Positions 1 through 6,704 of a stretch of DNA of 22,352 bases are shown here, piece after piece. The stretch lies in the NCBI GenBank assembly GCA_050742255.1, contig JBOGHU010000058.1:1-22352 (forward strand), written 5' to 3'. The notes under the pieces were generated by a model. The model saw nothing but the letters and a program-made list of their open reading frames with translations, was not told where the DNA came from and made no database searches. Every line of letters begins with the position of its first letter. Within the stretch, counting starts at the first letter, position 1. The DNA comes from JBOGHU01 sp050742255. GTDB lineage: Bacteria > Actinomycetota > Acidimicrobiia > Acidimicrobiales > CADCSY01. Both the position numbers and the translations under genes were made by a program.

Positions 1-32
1 GGGCGGGGCGCCCCACGGCCGGGCCGACCCGC

Positions 33-38
33 CACACT
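33..38 (+). promoter_or_regulatory. Predicted -10 box of the ligase-Ku operon
   Basis: CACACT lies 6 nt before the GTG at 45. This matches the -10-to-start-codon spacing seen before most other operon-leading genes in the window, so the transcript probably begins at or next to the start codon (leaderless). The window begins too close to show a -35 box. The purine-rich GGAAGG between box and GTG is too near the start to act as a normal ribosome binding site. Confidence 0.45.
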
Positions 39-44
39 GGAAGG

Positions 45-1055
45 GTGCCCCTCGACCCGCCGGCCCTGCCTGGCCAGGTGGCGCCCATGCTGGCCACCGC
101 CGGGTCGCTCCCCGCCGGCCAGGACGCCTACGCCTTCGAGCTCAAGTGGGACGGCGTGCGGGCCATCGCCCACTGGGACGGCTCCGACCTGCGCCTCCAG
201 GCCCGCTCCCTGCGCGACATCACCCCCACATACCCCGAGCTGGGGGCGCTGGGCCCCGACCTGGGCCCCCAGCCGGCGGTGCTGGACGGGGAGATCGTGG
301 CCTTCGACGACCAGGGGGTGCCCAGCTTCGAGCGCCTCCAGGAGCGCATGCACGTGGGCGACCCCCCCCGGGCGGCGGAGCGGGCCCGCCGCGTCCCGGT
401 GTGCTACCTGGCCTTCGACCTGCTCCACCTCGGCGACCACGCCACCATGGCCCTCCCCTGGACCCAGCGCCGGGCCCGGCTGGTCGACCTGGGCCTGGGC
501 GGCCCGGCGTGGGCCACCCCGCCTGCCTTCCCCGGCGAGGGTGACGCCACGCTCGAGGCCGCCCGCCGGCGCCGGCTGGAAGGGGTGGTGGCCAAGCGGC
601 TCGACAGCGCCTACCTGCCCGGCACCCGGTCCCGAGCGTGGGTGAAGGTCCGGTTGGTGGCGGCGGGCGAGTTCGTGGTCGGCGGCTGGCTCCCCGGCAC
701 CGGCAGCCTGGCCGGCCACATCGGCGCCCTGCTGGTGGGCCTGCCCACGGGCGACGGGCGGCTCAGCTACGCCGGGGCGGTGGGGACGGGGTTCACCGAG
801 GCCGAGCGGCGCCGCCTGGGCGGCCGTCTGGCGCCGCTGGTGCGGCGGGCCAGCCCCTTCCGCACGCCCGTCCCCCGGCCCGACGCGGTGTTCGTGGACC
901 CCACCGTGGTGGTCGAGGTGGCGTACCGGGAGCGCACCGTCGCCGGGGTCCTCCGCCACCCCGCCTACAAGGGCGAGCGGGTCGACAAGTCACCTGGTGA
1001 CGTGAACACTGATGACCGGGTAGGAGTCGACGTGCAGCCACCGAGGAGGTCGTAG
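45..1055 (+). CDS. ligD: LigD-type ATP-dependent DNA ligase (ligase domain only)
   Basis: 336-residue ATP-dependent DNA ligase that would seal double-strand breaks with Ku in bacterial non-homologous end joining. Motif I is KWDG with the adenylated lysine at K34; LDGEIV lies at 80-85, YLAFDLL at 121-127, EGVVAK at 179-184 and WVKVR with K201 at 199-203. The OB-fold follows and ends in the family-typical HPAYKGER region near 310. Only the ligase module is present; the polymerase and phosphoesterase domains of full LigD are absent. The GTG start is chosen because residues 1-14 precede the usual PMLA start of the domain and a -10-like box sits 6 nt upstream. ATG at 87 (M15) is an alternative. 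A C run near 363-370 does not break the frame. Ku follows after 4 nt, and the LigD polymerase remnant lies beyond Ku. Confidence 0.93.
   Translation: MPLDPPALPGQVAPMLATAGSLPAGQDAYAFELKWDGVRAIAHWDGSDLRLQARSLRDITPTYPELGALGPDLGPQPAVLDGEIVAFDDQGVPSFERLQERMHVGDPPRAAERARRVPVCYLAFDLLHLGDHATMALPWTQRRARLVDLGLGGPAWATPPAFPGEGDATLEAARRRRLEGVVAKRLDSAYLPGTRSRAWVKVRLVAAGEFVVGGWLPGTGSLAGHIGALLVGLPTGDGRLSYAGAVGTGFTEAERRRLGGRLAPLVRRASPFRTPVPRPDAVFVDPTVVVEVAYRERTVAGVLRHPAYKGERVDKSPGDVNTDDRVGVDVQPPRRS
1044..1050 (+). promoter_or_regulatory. Strong ribosome binding site of ku
   Basis: AGGAGGT lies inside the last codons of the ligase gene, 9 nt before the Ku ATG. It is one of the few clear Shine-Dalgarno sites in the window. 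It fixes the Ku start and shows that the internal operon gene is translated conventionally, unlike the leading genes. Confidence 0.8.
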
Positions 1056-1059
1056 TCCG

Positions 1060-1956
1060 ATGCCCAGGGCCGTCTGGAGCGGGTCGATCAGCTTCGGGCT
1101 GGTCAACATCCCCGTCAAGCTCTACAACGCCGTCTCCAGGAAGGACGTCCACTTCAACCAGATCGACGCCCGCACCGGCTCCCGGGTGAGGATGCAGCGG
1201 GTCTCCGCCGCCGACGGCTCCGAGGTCCCCTACGACCAGATCGTCAAGGGCTACGAGCTCTCCCCGGACCACTACGTGCTGGTGGAGCCCCAGGAGCTGG
1301 AGGCGCTGGACCCCGAGGCCACCCGCGCCATCGACATCGAGACGTTCACCGAGCTGGCCGACATCGACCCCATCTTCTACGACAGCGCCTACTACGTGGC
1401 CCCGGTGCCGGCCGCCCAGAAGCCCTACGCCCTGCTGGTCCGGGCCATGGAGGAGCAGGGCAAGGTGGCTGTGGCCCGCTTCGTGATGCGCACCAAGCAG
1501 TACCTGGCGGCGCTGCGGCCCAAGGACGGCGTGCTCCTCCTCTCCACCATGGTCTACGCCGACGAGGTCACCCCCGCCGAGGAGGTGCCCGAGCTGGCTC
1601 CCCCCGACGGGGCGTCCCTCTCCGACAAGGAGCTGGCCATGGCCAGCCGGCTCATCGAGTCGCTCTCCTCCGACTTCGAGCCGGAGCGCTTCCACGACAC
1701 CTACCGCGAGCAGGTGCTGGCGCTCATCGAGCGCAAGGCCGCCGGCGAGGAGGCGGTGGTGGAGGCGCCGGCCGCGCCCGAGGAGGGCCGGGTGGTCGAC
1801 CTCATGGCCGCCCTCGAGGCCAGCGTCAAGGAGGCCCGGGAGGCCCGTCGCCGCCACCCGTCCACCGACCGGACCGTCGAGGGGGGCGAGGGCGAGGGCA
1901 CCGGGGAGCCTGGGCCGCCCGAGAAGGGGGCCAAGACGTCCCGAAGGAGCGCCTGA
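1060..1956 (+). CDS. ku: Non-homologous end-joining protein Ku
   Basis: 298-residue bacterial Ku, a homodimeric ring protein that binds DNA ends and recruits LigD-type ligase. The family start is very clear: MPRAVWSGSISFGLVNIPVK, then the core beta-barrel/bridge region with KGYE (about 64-67), FYDSAYYVAP (about 105-114) and FVMRTKQYLAALRP (about 141-154). The core ends near residue 225. The C-terminal 70 residues are acidic, then basic and low-complexity (ending KTSRRSA), like the variable tails that contact DNA or ligase in other Ku proteins. The ATG at 1060 is fixed by a strong ribosome binding site. It is co-transcribed with the ligase (4 nt gap), which supports a two-component end-joining operon. 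Confidence 0.97.
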   Translation: MPRAVWSGSISFGLVNIPVKLYNAVSRKDVHFNQIDARTGSRVRMQRVSAADGSEVPYDQIVKGYELSPDHYVLVEPQELEALDPEATRAIDIETFTELADIDPIFYDSAYYVAPVPAAQKPYALLVRAMEEQGKVAVARFVMRTKQYLAALRPKDGVLLLSTMVYADEVTPAEEVPELAPPDGASLSDKELAMASRLIESLSSDFEPERFHDTYREQVLALIERKAAGEEAVVEAPAAPEEGRVVDLMAALEASVKEAREARRRHPSTDRTVEGGEGEGTGEPGPPEKGAKTSRRSA

Positions 1957-1968
1957 GCCGAGCCGGCC

Positions 1969-2252
1969 GTGCCCGTCGTCGAGGCGGAGGGGCGGGCGCT
2001 CGCTCTCCCCAACCTCGACAAGGTGCTCTACCCCGCCACCGGCCTCACCTCCCCGACGGGGTCGACGCCGGCCCGAGTGGGTGGGCACCGACCGGCCGCC
2101 CCCGCCGGCTCGCTGGACTGCGCCCTCGACGCCGGAGACCCCCTCGCCTCACCTTCGAGGCGTCGGACGTGATGGACCGCGTCGACCGCCTGGGCGATCT
2201 CCTCGCCCCCGCTCTGGCACAGGCCCAGGCCCTGCCCGGGCTTCCTGGGTAG
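1969..2252 (+). pseudogene. ligD: Decayed LigD primase-polymerase domain (PolDom) remnant
   Basis: Pieces of the LigD polymerase domain occur in the right order but in different frames. From GTG 1969, frame 1 reads VEAEGRALALPNLDKVLYP, the classic PolDom N-terminus. PDGVD follows at 2052-2066 in frame 3, then PEWVGTDRP from 2072 in frame 2, ALDAGDP at about 2122-2142 in frame 1, and finally LTFEASDVMDRVDRLGD and LLAPAL from 2148 in frame 3, ending at TAG 2250-2252. That last piece matches the PolDom C-terminus. A full domain is about 290 residues; fewer than 95 codons remain, and the catalytic centre is gone. I infer an internal deletion plus frameshifts in a gene once co-transcribed with ligase and Ku. 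A short unrelated gene is much less likely because both domain ends are recognisable. Confidence 0.8.
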
Positions 2253-2368
2253 GGCGGGCGGAGGACCGGGGGCACGTGGGCCTGCGCTCGCCGACCGCCC
2301 GGCATGGGGGCGGCCGGGGGCGACCGACCTGACACGAGCGGACCCCTGGCCACCTGCACGGTTGCGCA

Positions 2369-2374
2369 TATATT
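2369..2374 (+). promoter_or_regulatory. Predicted -10 box and likely operator region of the ArsR gene
   Basis: TATATT lies 6 nt before GTG 2381 in an otherwise GC-rich stretch. The AT-rich core overlaps CGCATAT (2365-2371), a 7-mer that also forms the centre of the palindrome upstream of znuA. SmtB/ArsR sensors commonly repress by binding AT-rich sites over their own -10, so this is the natural place for the operator. I do not see a clean 12-2-12 inverted repeat. Confidence 0.5.
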
Positions 2375-2380
2375 GGGGCG

Positions 2381-2773
2381 GTGAGCAGTCCCCACGACGC
2401 CGGGGCGGTGGCAGGGATGGACGCCTGCGCGGAGCGAGCCGTGGACCCCGCCCGGGTGGCGGCAACCCGCCAGCGGCTGGTGCGCCCGGCCGAGGCCGCC
2501 CGCCTGGCCGACCAGTTCCGCCTCCTCGGCGACCCGACCCGCACCCGCATCCTCTACGCCCTGGAGGCGGGAGAGCTGTGCGTCTGCGACCTGGCCGCCA
2601 CGGTGGGGGTGCCCGAGAGCTCGGTCTCCCAGGCCCTGCGGCTGCTGCGGACCGCCGGCATCGTGCGCAACCGGCGGGACGGCCGCATGGTCTACTACCG
2701 CCTCGACGACGCCCACGTCCGCCTCCTGCTCGACCTCTCCCGCCAGCACCTGCGCCACGGGGAGGACCGGTGA
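2381..2773 (+). CDS. ArsR/SmtB-family metal-sensing repressor
   Basis: 130-residue winged-helix repressor, expected to leave DNA when metal binds and so derepress the adjacent CDF exporter. ELCVCDL (65-71) is the alpha-3 CxC site (C67, C69) known from CadC/CmtR-like sensors. The last helix holds D110, H112, H123 and H126, an exact D-x-H-x10-H-x2-H alpha-5 site as in SmtB/CzrA-type Zn/Co/Ni sensors. The recognition helix lies near ESSVSQALRLLR (80-91). C16 and H5 in the N-terminal tail could be extra ligands. GTG 2381 is preferred because a -10 box lies 6 nt upstream; ATG 2417 (M13) is an alternative. The exporter begins 94 nt downstream on the same strand. Zinc is the likeliest effector, given the znu operon nearby. 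Confidence 0.93.
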   Translation: MSSPHDAGAVAGMDACAERAVDPARVAATRQRLVRPAEAARLADQFRLLGDPTRTRILYALEAGELCVCDLAATVGVPESSVSQALRLLRTAGIVRNRRDGRMVYYRLDDAHVRLLLDLSRQHLRHGEDR

Positions 2774-2867
2774 GCCTCGTCGCGCCCACCCGAGGGAGCC
2801 GGGCCGGCACCACTGAGGGGACGGCCGGGCCGGGCCAGCACCGCCGCCCCAGACCGGCGGCGCCGCG

Positions 2868-3785
2868 ATGAGCGGCGGCCACGACCACCCGTGCGGCTCG
2901 GGGGCCTCCCGGGCCGGCGCCCGCCACCTGGGCCGCCTGCGGGCCGCGTTCGTGCTGACCCTGGGCTTCTTCGCGGTGGAGGTGGCGGCGGCGGCGGTGA
3001 CCGGCTCGCTGGCCCTGCTCTCCGACGCCGGCCACATGCTGACCGACGCGGGGGGCCTGGGCATGGCCCTGGCCGCCATCGGCCTGGCCAGTCGCCAGCC
3101 CCAACGCCCCGGGCGCACCTTCGGCCTGTACCGGCTGGAGATCCTGGCCGCCCTGGTCAACTCCGTCCTCCTCCTCGGCGTCGCCGGCTACGTGCTGGTA
3201 GAGGCAGTGCGGCGCCTGGAGGACCCCCCCGGGGTGCCGGGCGTGCCGATGCTGGTCGTGGCCACCCTGGGCCTGGGCGTCAACCTGGTGGCCCTCCGGC
3301 TGCTGTCGGCCGGGGCGACCGAGAGCCTCAACGTCGAGGGCGCCTCCCTCGAGGTCCTGGCCGACGCGGTGGGCTCCGTCGGGGTCATCGCCGCCGCCGC
3401 GGTGGTGGTCCTCACGGGGTGGGGCTGGGCCGACCCGCTGGCGGCGGTGGCCATCGGCCTGTTCATCCTCCCCCGCGCCCTGCGACTGGCCGCCAAGGCC
3501 GTGCGCATCCTCGTGCAGGCCGCCCCGCCCCACATCGACCTCGACGCCGTGAGGACCGACCTGGCCGCCCTGGCGGGGGTGGTCGACGTGCACGACCTGC
3601 ACCTGTGGACCCTCACCTCGGAGATGGAGGTGGCGTCGGCCCACCTGATGGTGGCGGCCGGCACCGAGGCCCACGGGGTGCTCGACCAGGCCCGGGTCCT
3701 GCTGCGGGAGCGGTACCGGGTCGACCACGCCACCCTCCAGGTCGAGCCCGAGGACCACCGGGGCTGTGACGAGATCCGCTGGTGA
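2868..3785 (+). CDS. Cation diffusion facilitator (CzcD/ZitB-like) Zn2+ efflux transporter
   Basis: 305-residue inner-membrane metal/proton antiporter with six predicted membrane segments and a C-terminal cytoplasmic domain (about 210-305). The N-terminus is His/Cys-bearing (GGHDHPCG). TM2 has DAGHMLTD, giving H56 and D60 of the transport site. TM5 has LEVLADAVGS, giving E162 and D166, where CzcD/ZitB usually have HVLGD, so one histidine ligand is replaced by glutamate. The cytoplasmic domain carries VDVHDLHLWTL and a late HATLQVEP, typical of the family's dimeric metal-binding fold. It lies 94 nt behind the ArsR sensor and converges on znuB, so zinc export is the best reading; Cd, Co or Fe cannot be excluded. 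No good ribosome binding site is visible before ATG 2868. Confidence 0.93.
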   Translation: MSGGHDHPCGSGASRAGARHLGRLRAAFVLTLGFFAVEVAAAAVTGSLALLSDAGHMLTDAGGLGMALAAIGLASRQPQRPGRTFGLYRLEILAALVNSVLLLGVAGYVLVEAVRRLEDPPGVPGVPMLVVATLGLGVNLVALRLLSAGATESLNVEGASLEVLADAVGSVGVIAAAAVVVLTGWGWADPLAAVAIGLFILPRALRLAAKAVRILVQAAPPHIDLDAVRTDLAALAGVVDVHDLHLWTLTSEMEVASAHLMVAAGTEAHGVLDQARVLLRERYRVDHATLQVEPEDHRGCDEIRW

Positions 3786-3809
3786 GCTCGGGCGCACCCA
3801 CCTGGCCCC

Positions 3810-3823
3810 GTCCGGAGCCGGAC
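3810..3823. terminator. Weak inverted repeat between convergent CDF and znuB genes
   Basis: GTCCG-GAGC-CGGAC forms a short stem with a 4-nt loop in the 49-bp gap between the two convergent stop codons. No T run follows. It could help bidirectional termination, but a 5-bp stem in GC-rich DNA is weak evidence. Confidence 0.3.
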
Positions 3824-3834
3824 CCGGCACGGCC

Positions 3835-4713
3835 TCACCCGCGGAGCCCCAGCGCCGCCCCCTCGGACCCGTGGTGGCCGAGGCCGGTGGCGCGGTACCG
3901 CCCCCGGGCGCCGGTCACGGCGAAGACCAGGGCGAACAGCGCCGCCCCCACCAGGACGATCGTGGGCCCGGACTGCACGTCCAGGTGGTAGCTGAGGTTC
4001 ATCCCCACGAAGCCTGAGACCGCCCCGATGGCGGAGGCCAGGACCAGCATCCGGGCGAAGGAGTTGGTCAGCATCCGGGCCACGGTGGCGGGGATGACCA
4101 GGGTGGCGGCGATGAGGGTGACCCCGAGGACCTGCATGGTGGCCAGGATCGACGCCGCCAGCACCACCATCAGCACGGCGTCGGCACGGGCCACGTCGAC
4201 GCCGGAGACCCCGGCCACCTCGGGGTCGAAGGTGGTGAACAGCAGCACCCGGTAGCGAAGGAACACCACCGCCGCCGCCACCGCCGCCACCGCCGCCACC
4301 GCCCACACGTCGGCGGCGCCCACCCCGAGGATGCTCCCGAAGAGGGCTGCGTCGAAGTTGCGCCCGGTGCGGCCGAAGAGGGCGATGAGGGCCAGGCCCA
4401 GGGCGAAGCTGGCGGTGGTGATGACCCCGATGGCGGCGTCGGCCCCGATGACCCGCCGGCGGGTCACGCCCCCGATCATGAGCGCCGAGGCGACCCCCCA
4501 CACCCCCGCCCCCACCAGGACGTTCACCCCCAGCAGCATGCTGGCGGCGAAGCCGCCGAAGATGGCGTGGGAGAGGCCGTGGCCGATGTAGCTCATGCCC
4601 CTGAGGACGACGTACACCCCCACCAGGCCGCACAGGGCGCCGGCCAGGGTGGCGACCGCCAGCCCGTTGCGGAAGAACTCGAACTCGAAGGGGCGGAGGA
4701 GCTGGTCGATCAC
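3835..4713 (-). CDS. znuB: Zinc ABC transporter permease ZnuB
   Basis: 292-residue ABC-3 family permease, the membrane channel of a high-affinity metal importer. The start is GTG 4713, whose GTGA overlaps the znuC stop, giving an N-terminus of MIDQLLRPFEFEFFRNGL; the longer open frame upstream is only a shadow of znuC. Family landmarks include YVVLRGMSYIGHGLSHAIFG (about 33-52), ATMQVLGVTLIAATLVIPA-like sequence (about 205-225), and seven to eight hydrophobic segments. Near 4265-4305 a run of GCCGCCACC-type repeats encodes Ala/Val-rich membrane sequence. It is the last gene of znuA-znuC-znuB, converging on the CDF exporter. The Mn/Fe-type homologue MntB is an alternative, but the His-type ligands of the partner ZnuA favour zinc. 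Confidence 0.93.
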   Translation of the reverse strand: MIDQLLRPFEFEFFRNGLAVATLAGALCGLVGVYVVLRGMSYIGHGLSHAIFGGFAASMLLGVNVLVGAGVWGVASALMIGGVTRRRVIGADAAIGVITTASFALGLALIALFGRTGRNFDAALFGSILGVGAADVWAVAAVAAVAAAVVFLRYRVLLFTTFDPEVAGVSGVDVARADAVLMVVLAASILATMQVLGVTLIAATLVIPATVARMLTNSFARMLVLASAIGAVSGFVGMNLSYHLDVQSGPTIVLVGAALFALVFAVTGARGRYRATGLGHHGSEGAALGLRG

Positions 4714-5513
4714 GGCACCGCCCGACGGAGGGGGCGGATGGGGACGACCTGGGCGGGCGGGGGCTGGTCGACCACCACGGGCATGCCCCCGTGGTGGAGC
4801 ACCTCCATGCGGGCGCCGTAGGTGCGCTCCAGGACCTCGGTGGTGAGCACCTGGGCGGGCGGGCCGGCCCCTATGACCTCCCGGTTGAGGCACACCAGGT
4901 GGGGAAGGTGGGCGGCGATGCCGTTGAGGTCGTGGGTGGTGAGCAGGATGGCGAGACCGGCGGCGTTGAGCTCGCCCAGCAGGTGCAGCACCTCGTGGCG
5001 GGTGCCCACGTCGACCCCCGAGGTGGGCTCGTCGAGAAGGAGCAGCTCGGGGCGGCGCAGCAGGGCCCGGGCCACGAACACCCGCTGCTGCTCACCGCCC
5101 GAGAGCTGGCGGATGTGGCGGTCGGCGAGGTGGCCGATGCCCAGCCGCTCGAGGACCTCCGCCACCTCGGCCTGCTCGGACCGGCTCCGCCACGGCAGCA
5201 CCCGGCCCCGGGTCCGGGCCATGAGGACGCACTCGGCCACGGTGACGGGGAAGCCCCAGTCCACCGTCTCCACCTGGGGCACGTAGCCCAGCCGGAGACC
5301 GGCCCGGCGCCGGACCGACCCGCACACGGGCGGGACCGTGCCCGCGACCACCCGCAGGAGCGTGGTCTTGCCCGACCCCGACGGCCCCACCACCCCGGTG
5401 AACTGACGGGGGGCGACGGTGAGGTCGGCGCTCACCAGCACCGGGTCGGTGCCGTAGCGGCAGGTGACCCGGTCGAGGCGGACCAGCTCGGCGCCGCCCG
5501 CTCCGGCGCTCAC
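4710..5513 (-). CDS. znuC: Zinc ABC transporter ATP-binding protein ZnuC
   Basis: 267-residue ABC ATPase that powers ZnuB. Walker A GPSGSGKT is at 43-50, the Q-loop YVPQ ends at Q80, the signature LSGGEQQR is at 137-144, Walker B LLLLDEP at 157-163, and the switch histidine H194 lies in TTHD. The sequence VDWGFPVTVAECVLMAR after the Q-loop is typical of metal-type (ZnuC/MntC) ATPases. Start and stop are both embedded in 4-nt GTGA overlaps, with the znuA stop at 5510-5512 and the znuB start at 4713, so translation of the three genes is probably coupled. A proline-rich C-terminal tail (about 245-267) extends beyond the core. Confidence 0.96.
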   Translation of the reverse strand: MSAGAGGAELVRLDRVTCRYGTDPVLVSADLTVAPRQFTGVVGPSGSGKTTLLRVVAGTVPPVCGSVRRRAGLRLGYVPQVETVDWGFPVTVAECVLMARTRGRVLPWRSRSEQAEVAEVLERLGIGHLADRHIRQLSGGEQQRVFVARALLRRPELLLLDEPTSGVDVGTRHEVLHLLGELNAAGLAILLTTHDLNGIAAHLPHLVCLNREVIGAGPPAQVLTTEVLERTYGARMEVLHHGGMPVVVDQPPPAQVVPIRPLRRAVP

Positions 5514-6547
5514 TGGGGGTACTCCGCCCCGTCGGGGGCCACGTCGGCGACCTCCAGTGCCTCGAGGGCGCTGGGATCGCCGCCCAGGGCCTCGGTCATG
5601 GTGATGTAGTCGGCGGCCATGAGGCCCAGCCAGGAGTGCTCGGGGTCACCGGGGCGGCCGGGCAGGTCGTCGTCGCGCAGCACGTCGACGTAGCGCACCC
5701 CCGCCTCCCGGCCGATCTGCTCCAGCACCGGGCTGGGGAAGACCTCGGAGCCGAAGATGGCCGGGACGCCCTCGGCGCGGACCTGGTCGATGAGGGCGGC
5801 CACCTCACGGGGGCTCGGGTCGGAGAAGTCCGACACCTGGATGGCGCCGATGACCTCCCAGCCGTAGTCCTGGGCGAAGTAGGCGAAGGAGTCGTGGTAG
5901 GTGAGCAGCTTGCGGCTGGCGGGGGGGATGGTGGCGAAGGCCTGGCGCATGGCCCCGTCCAGCTCGTCGACGACCTGGCGGAAGGCCTCGTAGTTGCCCC
6001 GGTAGTACGAGGCGTTGGCGGGGTCGCGCCGGGCCAGGTCGCCGGCCACGGTGCGGGCGTAGGCCAGGGCGTAGCGGGGGTCGGTCCACAGGTGGGGGTT
6101 GGGCCTGCCCTCCTCCTCGGGGAAGGAGAAGTCGTAGAGGTAGTCCTCCTCGGGGAGGGCCCGGGTGCCGAGCTCCACCATCCCGGCGTCGTCGGAGAGG
6201 TTGGCCTCGGCCAGCTCCCGGGTCGGCTCCTCCAGCTGCAGCCCGTTGAGGTAGACGACGTCGGCGGTCGAGAGCAGCTCGGCCACGCTGGGCCGGGGCT
6301 CGAAGGTGTGGGAGTTGGTGCCCTCCGGCACGATGCCGGTGATGTCGACCCGGTCGCCCCCGATGTTGGCCACGATGCTGGTGATGGGCGCCACCGTGGT
6401 CGCCACCGAGAGCCGCCCCCCGCCAGCATCGCCCGGGCCGGCGCCGCCTCCGCCTCCGCAGGCGGCGGCGGCCAGGGCCACGACCGAGGCCAGTAGGCCG
6501 GGGCGCCGACCCCTCCGGACCGGGCTCGCCTGAGCCTGCCGTCCCAC
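5510..6547 (-). CDS. znuA: Zinc ABC transporter substrate-binding lipoprotein ZnuA
   Basis: About 345 residues, cluster A-I (cluster 9) metal-binding lipoprotein. A basic n-region (RRGRR), hydrophobic stretch and lipobox LAAAAC place the lipidated cysteine near residue 30. Metal ligands are visible: SHTFEP (H about 80), NPHLW (H about 152), TYHDSFAYF (H about 218) and GSEVF (E about 268). Three histidines plus an acid is the zinc-type pattern; manganese PsaA-type proteins have Glu at the third position. There is no His-rich loop, only an acidic stretch before NPHLW. I choose GTG 6547 because a full promoter (TTGCAA, 18 nt, TAACCT) ends 7 nt before it; ATG 6595 gives 16 more residues but lies inside a palindrome upstream of that promoter. 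Confidence 0.93.
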   Translation of the reverse strand: MGRQAQASPVRRGRRPGLLASVVALAAAACGGGGGAGPGDAGGGRLSVATTVAPITSIVANIGGDRVDITGIVPEGTNSHTFEPRPSVAELLSTADVVYLNGLQLEEPTRELAEANLSDDAGMVELGTRALPEEDYLYDFSFPEEEGRPNPHLWTDPRYALAYARTVAGDLARRDPANASYYRGNYEAFRQVVDELDGAMRQAFATIPPASRKLLTYHDSFAYFAQDYGWEVIGAIQVSDFSDPSPREVAALIDQVRAEGVPAIFGSEVFPSPVLEQIGREAGVRYVDVLRDDDLPGRPGDPEHSWLGLMAADYITMTEALGGDPSALEALEVADVAPDGAEYPQ

Positions 6548-6554
6548 CGGGCGG

Positions 6555-6584
6555 AGGTTAGCGGCGATCTGGACCTTGTTGCAA
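6555..6584 (-). promoter_or_regulatory. Predicted znuA promoter
   Basis: On the minus strand, TTGCAA (6584-6579) and TAACCT (6560-6555) are separated by 18 nt, and 7 nt then lead to GTG 6547. This implies a leaderless znuACB transcript. The -35 lies within the perfect palindrome GTTGCAAC (6578-6585). Confidence 0.6.
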
Positions 6585-6587
6585 CCT

Positions 6588-6602
6588 GTTCGCATATCGA
6601 AC
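6588..6602. promoter_or_regulatory. 15-bp perfect palindrome upstream of znuA, candidate Zur-type operator
   Basis: GTTCG-CATAT-CGAAC is a perfect inverted repeat, 2 bp from GTTGCAAC, which covers the predicted -35. It lies in the space between znuA and the plus-strand ClC/CBS remnant. It does not match the Zur consensus I know from mycobacteria or streptomycetes, so the regulator is unassigned. Its centre shares CGCATAT with the ArsR gene's -10 region. Confidence 0.5.
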
Positions 6603-6704
6603 CCCCGGCCCCCGCCTGGACCGGGGCACCGACGACCCCATCGGCGACCTCCGCGGTCCTGCCGACACGGTGTGGGAAGCGTCGGGTCCCGCCGAAACCA
6701 AGCG

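Noticed and set aside
361..372. C homopolymer in the ligase gene as a possible frameshift
   Set aside because: The frame continues correctly, with the later ligase motifs YLAFDLL, EGVVAK and WVKVR in the same frame.
1969..2172. 67-residue plus-strand frame after ku as an intact small gene
   Set aside because: Its sequence is the start of a LigD polymerase domain followed by frameshifted pieces of the same domain, so it is better called a pseudogene.
6548..6595. ATG 6595 as the znuA start
   Set aside because: It lies inside a perfect palindrome and upstream of a good promoter whose expected transcript begins at GTG 6547; the extra 16 residues do not belong to the signal peptide.
6576..6704. 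Extension of the ClC/CBS frame to TTG 6576
   Set aside because: Translation there is Pro/Arg-rich without ClC similarity and overlaps the znuA regulatory region.
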